Shown: piece after piece, positions 34,597-43,429 of the stretch | How the letters are laid out: the number at the start of each line of letters is the position of its first letter | Numbering within the stretch: the stretch's first letter is position 1 | From: Yoonia sp. I 8.24 | GTDB lineage: Bacteria; Pseudomonadota; Alphaproteobacteria; Rhodobacterales; Rhodobacteraceae | NCBI RefSeq assembly: GCF_022096995.1 | Contig: NZ_JACXGQ010000006.1 | Coordinates: 1-64,000 of the forward strand | DNA: 64,000 nt | Direction of reading: 5' to 3' | Notes under the pieces: model-generated | Seen by the model: the letters and a program-made list of their open reading frames with translations, nothing else | What the model was told of the DNA's origin: nothing | The model's database searches: none | Program-made: the position numbers and the translations under genes

Positions 34597-36189
34597 TTAT
34601 ACGTCGAAACTAAGCGGTTTGACCTGTTTGAACAATCCGGTGCCCTTGAGGTCGTCAATCGCCTGCTGCGGCATGGGTGCATCGATATAAAGCAGGGCGA
34701 TGGCCTCCCCTTTTTCCGATGCACGGCCGAGCGTAAAGTTCGCGATGTTGACATCGTTTTTGCCAAGCAGAGTACCCAATGTCCCGATGATGCCGGGGAC
34801 ATCGTCATTGGTGGTGTAAAGCATGTGTTCGCCGACTTCGGCGTCGATGTTGATGCCTTTGATCTGGATAAAGCGCGGCTTGCCATCACTAAACACGGTC
34901 CCAGCGATCGAACGTTCGCGCGTTTCGGTGACGATTGTGATCTTGACGTAACCTTCGAACGCACCGGATTGATCTTGTTTGGTGGTCGAAATTTTTACGC
35001 CGCGCTCTTTGGCGATCACTGGTGCAGAGACCATGTTTACGTCAGGGTTGGCCGTTTTCATGATGCCTGCAATCGTGGCGGCGGTCAGTGCCTTCAGGTT
35101 CATTTCGCTGGCTTCACCGTCGAACAAGATGTTTACGGCTTTGATCGGCTCGTCCGTCATTTGACCGATATAGTTGCCAAGGTGGCCTGACAGCTTAATC
35201 CAAGGGCCCATGATCTTGGCTTCTTCAGCGGTGACCGACGGCATGTTCAATGCGTTCTGCACGGCACCTGTCAGCAAGTAATCTGACATCTGTTCGGCCA
35301 CTTGCAGGGCTACGTTCTCTTGGGCTTCGGAAGTCGCAGCACCAAGGTGAGGGGTGACCACAACATTGGGTAGGTTGAACAAAGGGTTTTCTTTGGCTGG
35401 TTCTTCGGCGAACACGTCAAAGGCTGCACCAGCGACATGGCCAGATTTCAGCAGTTCAGCCAGTGCGGCCTCATCGACCAGACCGCCGCGAGCACAGTTG
35501 ATGATACGCACGCCTTTCTTGGTCTTCGCAAGGTTTTCCGCGCTCAGGATGTTTTTCGTGTCGGCAGTTAGTGGCACGTGCATGGTGATGAAATCAGCAC
35601 GGGCCAGCAAATCATCAAGCTCAACCTTTTCAACGCCAATTTCAGTAGCGCGTTCTTCGGACAAGAATGGGTCCATTGCGATGACTTTCATCTTCAGGCC
35701 ACGCGCACGGTCACAGACGATGGAACCAATGTTCCCGGCACCAATCACGCCAAGCGTTTTTCCGGTCAGCTCAACACCCATGAACTTGGATTTTTCCCAT
35801 TTGCCAGCATGTGTGGATGCGCTTGCTTCGGGGATTTGGCGGGCAACGGCGAACATCATTGCAATCGCATGTTCGGCGGTTGTGATCATGTTGCCGAATG
35901 GCGTGTTCATCACGATGATACCCTTGCGGGAAGCAGCTTCGCGGTCGACGTTATCAACACCGATACCTGCGCGGCCAATGACCTTCAGGTTGGTCGCTGC
36001 GGCGATGATTTTTTCGGTCGCTTTGGTGGCCGAACGGATCGCAAGGCCATCATATTGACCGATGACTTCAAGCAGCTTGTCCTTGTCTTTGCCAAGATCA
36101 GACTGGAAATCAACATCAATGCCGCGATCCTTAAAAATCTGTACAGCGGCTTCGGAAAGTTTGTCAGAGATAAGTACTTTAGGTGCCAT
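34597..36189 (-). CDS. serA: D-3-phosphoglycerate dehydrogenase
   Basis: SerA oxidises 3-phosphoglycerate to 3-phosphohydroxypyruvate, the first step of serine synthesis. The 530-residue long form has a catalytic/NAD domain with GAGNIGS at 150-156, RGGLVDEAAL and the active-site His in TPHLGAATSEA, an intervening ASB domain (about 320-450) and a C-terminal ACT domain (about 455-530) that usually gives serine feedback inhibition. It follows serC by 79 bp on the same strand. Confidence 0.96.
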   Translation of the reverse strand: MAPKVLISDKLSEAAVQIFKDRGIDVDFQSDLGKDKDKLLEVIGQYDGLAIRSATKATEKIIAAATNLKVIGRAGIGVDNVDREAASRKGIIVMNTPFGNMITTAEHAIAMMFAVARQIPEASASTHAGKWEKSKFMGVELTGKTLGVIGAGNIGSIVCDRARGLKMKVIAMDPFLSEERATEIGVEKVELDDLLARADFITMHVPLTADTKNILSAENLAKTKKGVRIINCARGGLVDEAALAELLKSGHVAGAAFDVFAEEPAKENPLFNLPNVVVTPHLGAATSEAQENVALQVAEQMSDYLLTGAVQNALNMPSVTAEEAKIMGPWIKLSGHLGNYIGQMTDEPIKAVNILFDGEASEMNLKALTAATIAGIMKTANPDVNMVSAPVIAKERGVKISTTKQDQSGAFEGYVKITIVTETRERSIAGTVFSDGKPRFIQIKGINIDAEVGEHMLYTTNDDVPGIIGTLGTLLGKNDVNIANFTLGRASEKGEAIALLYIDAPMPQQAIDDLKGTGLFKQVKPLSFDV

Positions 36190-36268
36190 GGTTAGCTATC
36201 CTTTGTCAGATGGCGCGGCAGATCAAATTTCTTAAAACTTGATCGCCACCGCCAAAAATTTTGAGAAA

Positions 36269-37411
36269 TTACTGCGCGTCTATTTCGGTCGCAAATGCCC
36301 ATGCCAACCAAGGCAACATGGCTTCTATGTCCGATGTCTCAACTGTGGCACCACACCAGATCCGCAGACCAGCAGGGGCGTCACGATAGGCACCGATGTC
36401 GAGCGCGACGTTTTCGGCCTCAAGACGTTTTGCAACGGCTTTGGCGAAGGCGGCACCGTCTTTGATACGGTCATCCGTGAATTTCAAGCAAACCGATGTG
36501 TTCGACCGGGTCGCTGGATCAACGGCCAGATTGTCGATCCAATCGTTCTCTGCACAGAAATTCCAGATCGCGCGTGCGTTTGCATCGGCCCGGTGGATCA
36601 GCGCATCCAGCCCACCGATAGACCGGCCCCATTTCAGTGCGACAAGGTAATCTTCAACGGCGAGCATCGACGGCGTGTTGATGGTTTCGCCACGGAAGAT
36701 GCCGTCGATCAGCTTGCCGCCTTTGGTCAGGCGGAAGATTTTCGGCAAAGGCCATGCAGGTGTGTAGTTTTCGAGACGCTCAACTGCGCGCGGGGATAGG
36801 ATCAACATGCCATGAGCTGCTTCGCCGCCCATGACTTTCTGCCACGAGAAGGTTGTCACATCCAATTTGTCCCAAGGCAGGTCTTGGGCAAATGCAGCAG
36901 AAGTCGCATCGCAAAGCGTCAGACCAGCCCGGTCACCGGGGATCACATCGCCATTGGCCACGCGCACGCCGGATGTGGTGCCGTTCCAAGTAAAGCAAAC
37001 ATCGTTATCATAGTTCAGCGCGGCCATATCGACGATCTCACCGTATTCGGCTGTATGAACGGTGGCGTCGATTTTCAACTGTTTGACCACATCAGTGACC
37101 CAACCCGCCCCAAATGATTCCCATGCGACCATTTCGGCGGGGCGTTCACCCAGTAGGGACCACATTGCCATCTCAAAGGCACCAGTGTCCGACGCAGGCA
37201 CAATGCCAATGCGGTAGTCAGCGGGGATGCCTAGGATGTCGCGGGTCAGCTCAATCGCTTCGGCCAATTTGGCCTTGCCCACAGATGCGCGGTGTGACCG
37301 ACCCAGTGGGGCGTCACGCAAAGCATCCAAATTCCAGACGGGGGGTTTGGCACAAGGGCCAGAAGAAAAACGCGCGTTTGCCGGCCGCGTAGCCGGTTTG
37401 GTCATAACCAT
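36269..37411 (-). CDS. serC: Phosphoserine aminotransferase
   Basis: SerC converts phosphohydroxypyruvate to phosphoserine with glutamate. The 380-residue class-V aminotransferase starts [11 protein letters not shown], with the PLP-lysine region [16 protein letters not shown] at about residue 200. This is the long alphaproteobacterial/archaeal-like SerC form. ATG 37411 has GAGGA 8 bases before it; the second ATG (37405) is less well placed. The 60 bases before it fold into three stem-loops, the last enclosing the ribosome-binding site. Confidence 0.94.
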   Translation of the reverse strand: MVMTKPATRPANARFSSGPCAKPPVWNLDALRDAPLGRSHRASVGKAKLAEAIELTRDILGIPADYRIGIVPASDTGAFEMAMWSLLGERPAEMVAWESFGAGWVTDVVKQLKIDATVHTAEYGEIVDMAALNYDNDVCFTWNGTTSGVRVANGDVIPGDRAGLTLCDATSAAFAQDLPWDKLDVTTFSWQKVMGGEAAHGMLILSPRAVERLENYTPAWPLPKIFRLTKGGKLIDGIFRGETINTPSMLAVEDYLVALKWGRSIGGLDALIHRADANARAIWNFCAENDWIDNLAVDPATRSNTSVCLKFTDDRIKDGAAFAKAVAKRLEAENVALDIGAYRDAPAGLRIWCGATVETSDIEAMLPWLAWAFATEIDAQ

Positions 37412-37470
37412 TGCTGGTATCCTCACAGATATCTGCCCTTCGTTGGGGAAGGGTGTCCCACCGCCGGACA
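37412..37470 (-). ncRNA. serC-type structured 5' leader RNA (candidate)
   Basis: Reading toward serC, three hairpins follow each other: GTCC-N7-GGAC (37469-37455), CCCTTC-N6-GAAGGG (37453-37436) and GATATC-N6-GATACC with one mismatch (37433-37416). The GAGGA ribosome-binding site lies in the third hairpin. A conserved 'serC' RNA motif is known upstream of serC in Rhodobacterales, and position and layout fit it; I could not run a covariance search. Confidence 0.6.
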
Positions 37471-37566
37471 TAGAGCCTGACTTTGGGTTTCACAACAGCC
37501 AAAATGACGCTAGACCGCCGCTTAAGGCGCTTTTTGCGACACCCTTTGAGGCGGATAGGAAACACC

Positions 37567-38439
37567 ATGTTCACAGTCACACTTTTGACGAGCCCAACAA
37601 ATCGGAACCTTGAAATGGCGCTGGTCGAGAACCTGCGTAACGCGTGGGGTGGCGGTGATGCAGTTTGGCTGGCGATCGATGAAGCCGCGGAATTTGCGAT
37701 CCCGCAACGACCCGATAATCAGTGGGACGTTTGGAATGACCTGCAAGTCGCAGGTGTCGACTTGATCGTGCAACCTACTGAAAATCGTTGTAAAAAGATG
37801 CTGCTGGCGGATATGGATAGCACCATGATCGAACAGGAATGCATCGATGAATTGGCAGCAGAAGCGGGCGTTGGGCCGCGCGTTGCTGACATCACAGCGC
37901 GCGCGATGAACGGTGAATTGGACTTTAACGAAGCCCTGACCGAACGGGTCGGGCTGCTAAAGGGGCTATCTGAATCCGTGATCGATAAAGTCCTTGAAGA
38001 CCGCATCACACTGATGCCTGGAGGGCGCGCGCTTTTGAGCACAATGAAGGCGAATGGTGCGTACGCCGCGTTGGTGTCGGGCGGGTTCACGGCCTTTACC
38101 GCGCGAATCGCTACTGAATTGGGCTTTGATGAAAACCGGGCGAACACGCTGTTGGTTGCGGATGGTCAATTGACGGGCGCGCCTGGGCTGCCAATTTTGG
38201 GGAAGGCGGCCAAGGTCACCGCACTTGAAGAAATCACCGCCAAATTGGGTATTTTCGAGGAAGACGTGCTGGCTGTTGGCGATGGGGCCAATGATCTAGG
38301 CATGTTAGGCCGCGCGGGCACTGGCGTTGCGCTACACGCCAAACCATCGGTGCAGAAAGAATGCGACGTGCGGGTTAATCACGGCGACCTGACAGCACTG
38401 CTATACCTGCAAGGCTATGCGCGCGATCAGTTTTCGTGA
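37567..38439 (+). CDS. serB: Phosphoserine phosphatase
   Basis: SerB hydrolyses phosphoserine to serine. The 290-residue HAD enzyme has DMDSTMIEQE with Asp82 and Asp84, the SGGFTAF motif II, and GDGANDLGML motif IV, all intact. An N-terminal ACT-like domain of about 70 residues precedes it. ATG 37567 follows a weak GGATAGGAAACACC site. It is divergent from serC, so the three-step phosphorylated serine pathway is complete here. Confidence 0.95.
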   Translation: MFTVTLLTSPTNRNLEMALVENLRNAWGGGDAVWLAIDEAAEFAIPQRPDNQWDVWNDLQVAGVDLIVQPTENRCKKMLLADMDSTMIEQECIDELAAEAGVGPRVADITARAMNGELDFNEALTERVGLLKGLSESVIDKVLEDRITLMPGGRALLSTMKANGAYAALVSGGFTAFTARIATELGFDENRANTLLVADGQLTGAPGLPILGKAAKVTALEEITAKLGIFEEDVLAVGDGANDLGMLGRAGTGVALHAKPSVQKECDVRVNHGDLTALLYLQGYARDQFS

Positions 38440-38488
38440 AGCTAGACAGTGGTCGACTGCCATAATTTTGCTAGATTGACGCGGTTAA

Positions 38489-39412
38489 TTGGACAAGGCT
38501 TGGGACTCTAGGCCGCTGTATACAAAGACGAGACACAATCACGTGGAATGGTTTGATAAACCTTTTGAGCTTACGTTTGGCATTCAGCTGCTTGCGGCAC
38601 TCGCTGCGAAGTATGTTCTTGTCATCGTGTTTCGCAAGCGCTCTGAGCTAAGTGCAATCGCCACCAAAAATATGCTGGCGTCGATTGCGATATCCGTCAT
38701 GAATATTGGCGCGGCTATCTATTTCATTAACGATATCAACGCTTTCTTGCAGGTGGCATATGATACGTTACATATCCCGACGTTGGATCCCGCGTTTTGG
38801 GATGGGTGGCCGCTTTGGTTGCTGTGCATTGTTGGCATTATCCCACGCGATTTTGCCGATTATTGGAGCCACCGCGCGATGCACACGCGATGGGGCTGGC
38901 CGACACATGCGGCGCATCATACTGACACCCATGTGAATGCATTCACTGGGCTGCGCGTACATGCGATCGAATCGGTACTTATGACGATGTCCTATGTGAT
39001 CTTGCTGACATGGCTACAAATGCCCGAAGCGATCCCAATTATTGCAGCGTTCTACCTCGTGCACGGCATCTATGTGCATATGGACCTAGAAATTGATCAC
39101 GGCCCATTTAAATATCTCATCGCTTCGCCGATTTTTCATCGCTGGCACCACGCGGATGCGCCTGTTGCATACGGCAAGAACCTTGGAAATATCATGCCTT
39201 TGTGGGATCGGATCTTTGGGACCTACTATAATCCCGGGCCATGTCGCGAACAAATGGGCGCTCTTAGCAGCGGGTTGGCGGATACGAACCCGTTCTTGAT
39301 CTATATTTATCCACTGCAAGAGTGGTCGCGCCTCCTAAAGGAAAGTTGGGTGGAAACAGTGAGCCCCATCTTTAACAAACACCAAAGCGCCCCGGACGAT
39401 CCCGACCAGTAG
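38489..39412 (+). CDS. Sterol desaturase / fatty-acid hydroxylase family membrane protein
   Basis: The product of up to 307 residues is a di-iron membrane hydroxylase: His clusters SHRAMHTRWGW (about 128), THAAHH (about 139) and HRWHHAD (about 211) are all present, with five hydrophobic helices. Bacterial members hydroxylate or desaturate lipids, carotenoids or ornithine lipids; the substrate is unknown. The frame opens with TTG 38489, and GTG 38543 (HVEWFDKP) is another possibility, so the start is uncertain. Confidence 0.85.
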   Translation: MDKAWDSRPLYTKTRHNHVEWFDKPFELTFGIQLLAALAAKYVLVIVFRKRSELSAIATKNMLASIAISVMNIGAAIYFINDINAFLQVAYDTLHIPTLDPAFWDGWPLWLLCIVGIIPRDFADYWSHRAMHTRWGWPTHAAHHTDTHVNAFTGLRVHAIESVLMTMSYVILLTWLQMPEAIPIIAAFYLVHGIYVHMDLEIDHGPFKYLIASPIFHRWHHADAPVAYGKNLGNIMPLWDRIFGTYYNPGPCREQMGALSSGLADTNPFLIYIYPLQEWSRLLKESWVETVSPIFNKHQSAPDDPDQ

Positions 39413-39501
39413 GCGAGCATTGCGAAAACCTGCCCTTCGAAAAGTTATACGAAAAAGAGAAACTTCGCGTATGATCCCTTTAGAAACTTGGAGGGCTCAA
39501 G

Positions 39502-40218
39502 ATGGCTGACTACAATTATAGTGCGTTCTCATCCGCTGATTATGACTTTACGACCGCAAGTGGCCCGGCCGTTGGTGCGAAGGCTCCTGACATCGAAGTG
39601 ACGACTTTAAGCGGGGTTAAACGACGGCTTTTGGAATTTGACGGTGATTTCTTGGTGCTGGAACTGGGCAGCATTACCTGTCCGTTGTTCCAAACCCGCC
39701 GCAAGGCGATGGCCGCAATGGATGCGATTTACCCAAATGTTGCCAGCGCCGTGCTTTATGTCCGCGAGGCCCATCCGGGTATCGACATCCCTAATCACGA
39801 TGGTTTTGAGCAAAAGCAAGCCTGCGCACAGCGTTTAGCCGAGGTTGATGGCGAGACACGTGAAATCTTGGTCGATGATTTTGACGGGTCTGGGCATCGC
39901 GCCTTTGGTGGCATGCCAAACGCGGTCTTTATCATCAACCGCAACGGCTGTGTGGTGTTTCGCGCCGCATGGAACAATCCGAAAGTCACGAAATCTGCGC
40001 TGGATGCATTGATCGCCGGGCGACCCGCAACGACCAAGAACTATTTTCGACCCGCCACGCCAAAGATCGCGGTGCAGACCTTACGCAAAGCCGGCAAAGG
40101 CGCAGCTGTTGATTTCTTTAAAAGCCTGCCCGCATTGGTTTGGCAGAATGTGGTGAAACGGAACCTGCGTGTTTTGTTCAACCGCCCACAGCCTGTTGCG
40201 CCCGATATGACCTGTTAA
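39502..40218 (+). CDS. Redoxin-domain protein resembling iodothyronine deiodinase/peroxiredoxin
   Basis: The 238-residue protein has a thioredoxin fold: GAKAPDIEVTTLSGVKRRLLEF at 25-46, the reactive site LELGSITCPLF with Cys60, and AVFIINRNGCVVFRAAWNN near 140. The GSxTCPxF pattern is that of deiodinase-like bacterial proteins, in which Cys replaces selenocysteine. An extra C-terminal 60 residues are basic. GGAGGGC precedes ATG 39502. It probably reduces a peroxide or thiol; the partner is unknown. Confidence 0.8.
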   Translation: MADYNYSAFSSADYDFTTASGPAVGAKAPDIEVTTLSGVKRRLLEFDGDFLVLELGSITCPLFQTRRKAMAAMDAIYPNVASAVLYVREAHPGIDIPNHDGFEQKQACAQRLAEVDGETREILVDDFDGSGHRAFGGMPNAVFIINRNGCVVFRAAWNNPKVTKSALDALIAGRPATTKNYFRPATPKIAVQTLRKAGKGAAVDFFKSLPALVWQNVVKRNLRVLFNRPQPVAPDMTC

Positions 40219-40268
40219 TTTTGGCGTAAGACCTTGCATCTGCCGTGAATTCTGCGCCAGATAAACGC

Positions 40269-41390
40269 ATGAAAAATGATCTAAAACCCGCCTCTATCGC
40301 CGCCCATGCTGCAGGGGCGCTTGACCCGCAATCGGGCGGCGTTGTCCCTGCATTGCAGCCTTCGACGACCTTTATGCGTGATGAGAATTACAACTTGCTG
40401 CGCGCTGATAACATCTATGCACGCGACAATTCCGACAATCTGCGTCAGGCGGAACGCGTGTTGCAGCAGCTTGAAGGGGCGGCTGATACGTTACTATTCC
40501 CATCCGGTATGGCTGCGATTGCGGCGGTGTTTCGGACCTTGCCCAATGGCGCGACCGCCATTCTGCAAGCCGGCATCTACTGGGGCACGACTGCATGGAT
40601 TCGTGATTTTTGCACAAGGCGCGAGATTACGTTGATCGAAGTGGACGTGCCGGAGTTAGCAACGGCCTGCGCCACTCATGATCCCGCCTTGGTGTTCATT
40701 GAAACGCCATCAAACCCTTGGCTGAAATCCGTGGATATCCGAGCGCTTGCTGATGCGACTAAAGCCACCTTGGTCGTCGATGCCACCGCCGCAACGCCGA
40801 TCTTGATGCAGCCGCTTGCGCATGGAGCGGACATCGTGATGCATTCGGCAACCAAAGGGATCAACGGGCATTCGGATGTGCTGGCGGGGGTATTGTCGAC
40901 GGGTAAACCTGACGCCGCCATATGGGAAGATATCAGCGCGGATCGCAAAGGGGCAGGTGCTATTCTGGGCCCGTTTGAAGCATGGCTGCTGACCCGCGCA
41001 ATGCGCACATTGCCGCTGCGGATTGAACGGATGACGCAGAACGCCCAAAGCTTAGCCAAACATCTATTTGATCATCCGCAAGTCGCGGATGTGTTCTACC
41101 CCGGCCTGCCACACCACCCCGGCCACGATATCGCGAAACGGCAAATGACGGGCGGTTTTGGCGGGCTACTGTCCGTTTTGGTCAAAGGCGACAAGCAAGA
41201 CGCGCTGCGGGTTGTGGGGAAACTGGAACTGTTCCTGCGCGCCACGTCGCTCGGCGGCGTCGAAAGCCTAGTTGAGCACCGCCACACGATTGAGCCACAC
41301 ACAGGCATTCCAGAAAACCTGATCCGTGTATCCGTTGGGATCGAAGACATCGGCGATTTGATTGCGGACTGGGATCAGGCGTTGGGGTGA
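40269..41390 (+). CDS. Cys/Met-metabolism PLP-dependent enzyme (cystathionine gamma-synthase family)
   Basis: The 373-residue enzyme has the family's YARDNSDNLRQAERVLQQLEG (cited as residues 50-70), FPSGMAAI near 77 and the PLP-lysine Lys196 in HSATKGINGHSD, ending with FLRATSLGGVESLVEHR and IRVSVGIED. It could be a cystathionine synthase/lyase or methionine gamma-lyase-like enzyme; the sequence does not decide. GTG 40245 is an alternative start. A diverged copy of its last 39 bases is found at 41829-41867. Confidence 0.88.
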   Translation: MKNDLKPASIAAHAAGALDPQSGGVVPALQPSTTFMRDENYNLLRADNIYARDNSDNLRQAERVLQQLEGAADTLLFPSGMAAIAAVFRTLPNGATAILQAGIYWGTTAWIRDFCTRREITLIEVDVPELATACATHDPALVFIETPSNPWLKSVDIRALADATKATLVVDATAATPILMQPLAHGADIVMHSATKGINGHSDVLAGVLSTGKPDAAIWEDISADRKGAGAILGPFEAWLLTRAMRTLPLRIERMTQNAQSLAKHLFDHPQVADVFYPGLPHHPGHDIAKRQMTGGFGGLLSVLVKGDKQDALRVVGKLELFLRATSLGGVESLVEHRHTIEPHTGIPENLIRVSVGIEDIGDLIADWDQALG

Positions 41391-41453
41391 TAGCTACCTA
41401 TAACTAAGAACACATTGAAGAGCATACACGGTATTGAATTGGGGGGATGAGGT

Positions 41454-41726
41454 TTGACTACAAAGAAAATCTTGATCAATTGCGTTTTGGCAATCGCAAT
41501 TCCATTGGTTTGCTTCGGTATAGCGGCCCTGTGGAACAACGAAGAGGCTAAGATATTCATGCTTAACTTGGGATTTCTTTCATTTGTCTTTGTCCTGTTT
41601 TTTCGGATCGGGGCGCCGATATGTATTACAAGCGCATATATCCTATCCAAAAATCCCCGGGTGCGTGCTAACCTCGAAACTCCCATCGTTAAACGTTTAT
41701 TCATTGTCGATGATGTTGGCGTGTAA
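41454..41726 (+). CDS. Small membrane protein of unknown function
   Basis: The 90-residue product has two hydrophobic helices (about residues 6-26 and 36-62) and a basic C terminus. No family is recognised. It uses TTG 41454 after the strong purine run GGGGGGATGAGG. It is AT-rich compared with its neighbours and lies in the segment bounded by the duplicated terminator and gene-end copies, so it is probably acquired DNA. Confidence 0.5.
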   Translation: MTTKKILINCVLAIAIPLVCFGIAALWNNEEAKIFMLNLGFLSFVFVLFFRIGAPICITSAYILSKNPRVRANLETPIVKRLFIVDDVGV

Positions 41727-41783
41727 AATGTTCTGTTGTTGGGCGCGACGTTAGAGTTGGGTCATACCTTTCAGAGGGCCCTC

Positions 41784-41830
41784 AAAAAAAACCCGGGCAT
41801 AAAGCCCGGGCAAGTCCAACAGGGAGATGG
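41784..41830. repeat. Terminator-containing repeat, copy 1
   Basis: An A-run, CCCGGGC-ATAAA-GCCCGGG and AAGTCCAACAGGGAG form a 42-base block repeated at 42463. Read on the minus strand it is a textbook terminator, but no minus-strand gene ends here, so this copy looks orphaned. Confidence 0.9.
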
Positions 41831-41867
41831 CGATCTGATTGCAGATTGGGATCAGGCGTTAGTGTGA
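41829..41867 (+). pseudogene. Duplicated 3' tip of the Cys/Met PLP-enzyme gene
   Basis: These 39 bases match 41352-41390 at 34 positions and encode GDLIADWDQALV plus stop, against GDLIADWDQALG in the intact gene. Four of the five differences are synonymous, so the fragment comes from a gene that was evolving as coding sequence. It is joined directly to the repeat copy 1. Confidence 0.85.
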
Positions 41868-41946
41868 TGGAAACGGCAAAAATTATCTGAAGTACGAAAC
41901 CACAACAGGTCGCACGATTTTATTTCGGAATTGAGGGAAAAGCACG

Positions 41947-42408
41947 TTGAAACGAATTATAATGAGTATTTTTGGCGCGGTACCTCGCCCTAGACTGGGC
42001 TTGGCAGTTCTCATGTTGATTTCGTGGTGTTTGCCCGCGTTTGCGCAAACCCATTGTGATCCTTTGGGTGGCGCTATCACTCAGCTCGAACACGTTAAAA
42101 CTGAATTTGCCTCGGGGCAATATGCGGAGTTTTTCGAGTATGTAGATGCAAGATTAACCGATGCCGCAACTGACGGTGATGCATTGACAGTAATGAACCA
42201 AGCATTTTCATCTGGATTTGAAAGTTGTCAAACGATTGTTTCTACGAGGGTTTCGGAGCGATTAGTTTCTGAGATTGTACTGTTCTATGCGGCCGATGGT
42301 AGGGTTCTATTTCTAGCGTGGGATGCGATTGATACGTCGGGCGATTGGTGGGTTGTAAGGTATTTACTATCCGATAATTTCGACGAAATTAGTCAAGGGT
42401 GGATGTAG
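41947..42408 (+). CDS. Secreted protein of unknown function
   Basis: The 153-residue product has a signal peptide (hydrophobic core LGLAVLMLISWCLPAFAQ at 17-34, cleavage after AFA). The mature part has two cysteines (HCDPLGG, ESCQTIV) that could form a disulfide and a compact alpha/beta composition. No family is recognised. The frame starts at TTG 41947; ATG 41962 is also usable. It is AT-rich and lies between the two repeat copies. Confidence 0.6.
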   Translation: MKRIIMSIFGAVPRPRLGLAVLMLISWCLPAFAQTHCDPLGGAITQLEHVKTEFASGQYAEFFEYVDARLTDAATDGDALTVMNQAFSSGFESCQTIVSTRVSERLVSEIVLFYAADGRVLFLAWDAIDTSGDWWVVRYLLSDNFDEISQGWM

Positions 42409-42462
42409 TCTCATAGGGGAATGCCAATCGTGCTTCAGGGCGCAATTTGTTCGCGATCGCCT

Positions 42463-42508
42463 AAAAAAACCCGGGCATAAAGCCCGGGCAAGTCCAACAG
42501 GGAGGTGG
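42463..42508 (-). terminator. Terminator of the CenR-like gene, repeat copy 2
   Basis: CCCGGGC (42469-42475) pairs with GCCCGGG (42481-42488 region), and the A-run becomes a U-tract on the minus strand, ending transcription from the response regulator gene. The block through AAGTCCAACAGGGAG is identical to 41784-41826. Confidence 0.82.
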
Positions 42509-42541
42509 TGATATGAACCGATCACCGGCGGTATTCTTGGG

Positions 42542-42578
42542 CCCGGTAGCGTGCTGGGGGAGGAGCCATGCTACCGGG
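42542..42578 (-). other. Long hairpin just after the response regulator stop
   Basis: CCCGGTAGC (42542-42550) is perfectly complementary to GCTACCGGG (42570-42578), with further pairing inside. No U-tract follows, so it may stabilise the mRNA 3' end or support the terminator at 42463. Confidence 0.6.
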
Positions 42579-42586
42579 GCTTGGTC

Positions 42587-43273
42587 TTACGCAACTAATC
42601 TATAACCACCAGATTCGGTCACAAGAAGGCGCGCATTGGACGGATCTGGTTCTATTTTTTGGCGAAGACGGTAAATATGTGTCTCTAATGTGTGTGTGGT
42701 CACACCCGCATTATAGCCCCAAACCTCGTGCAGCAGCACGTCGCGGGCGACAACACCGTCGGTTGAACGATAAAGGTATTTCAAAATATTCGTCTCTTTT
42801 TCCGTGAGTCGAACCTTCTTATCTTCTTCTGTTATCAGCATTTTTTGGGCAGGCTTGAAAGTGTAGTGCCCCAGCTGGAACACGGCATCTTCAGACTGTT
42901 CATGCGCGCGTAGCTGGCTGCGGATCCGTGCGAGCAACACAGGGAACTTGAACGGCTTGCTGACATAATCGTTGGCGCCAGCATCAAGACCCAGAATTGT
43001 GTCGGCGTCGCTGTCTTGCGCGGTCAACATGAGAATCGGGCATTTCACGCCTTGTTTGCGCATCACACGGCACAATTCGCGACCATCCGTATCGGGCAGG
43101 CCGACATCAAGGATCATCAGATCGTACAGCCCTTCTTTGGCTTTCACCATCGCGCTGGCGCCGTCGTCGGCCTCGAATACGTCGAAATCCTCGGTCATGA
43201 GCAACTGCTCACCCAATGCTTCGCGCAGGTCGTCATCATCGTCGACCAGCAATATTTTCTTGAGTTGTCCCAT
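42587..43273 (-). CDS. cenR: OmpR-family response regulator, CenR-like
   Basis: The 228-residue regulator has a receiver domain with acidic pair in LVDDDDDLREAL, the phospho-acceptor Asp in LMILDVGLPDTDG (about residue 56) and Lys in NDYVSKPFKF. A winged-helix output domain follows (about 130-228). The wording ILGLDAGANDYVSKPFKFPVLLARIRSQLRAHEQSEDAVF (positions about 93-132) is very close to CenR, an essential envelope regulator of alphaproteobacteria. No kinase gene is adjacent, as usual for CenR. Confidence 0.88.
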   Translation of the reverse strand: MGQLKKILLVDDDDDLREALGEQLLMTEDFDVFEADDGASAMVKAKEGLYDLMILDVGLPDTDGRELCRVMRKQGVKCPILMLTAQDSDADTILGLDAGANDYVSKPFKFPVLLARIRSQLRAHEQSEDAVFQLGHYTFKPAQKMLITEEDKKVRLTEKETNILKYLYRSTDGVVARDVLLHEVWGYNAGVTTHTLETHIYRLRQKIEPDPSNARLLVTESGGYRLVA

Positions 43274-43429
43274 GACATGCTCCTTCGTTACCCACTAGAA
43301 ATGTGCCTTTGATACGTATGAGACAAGGTTTTCCGTCAAACTTTCACACGGTCGTGTGATTAAACGTGCAAATGTTTCACTTTGCTTCAAAACCGGGTAT
43401 CTGTTGGGGGATAAAACGGGATGCGACGT

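Noticed and set aside
37416-37433. CAGATATCTG palindrome as a protein operator
   Set aside because: It is better explained as part of the third leader hairpin near the serC ribosome-binding site.
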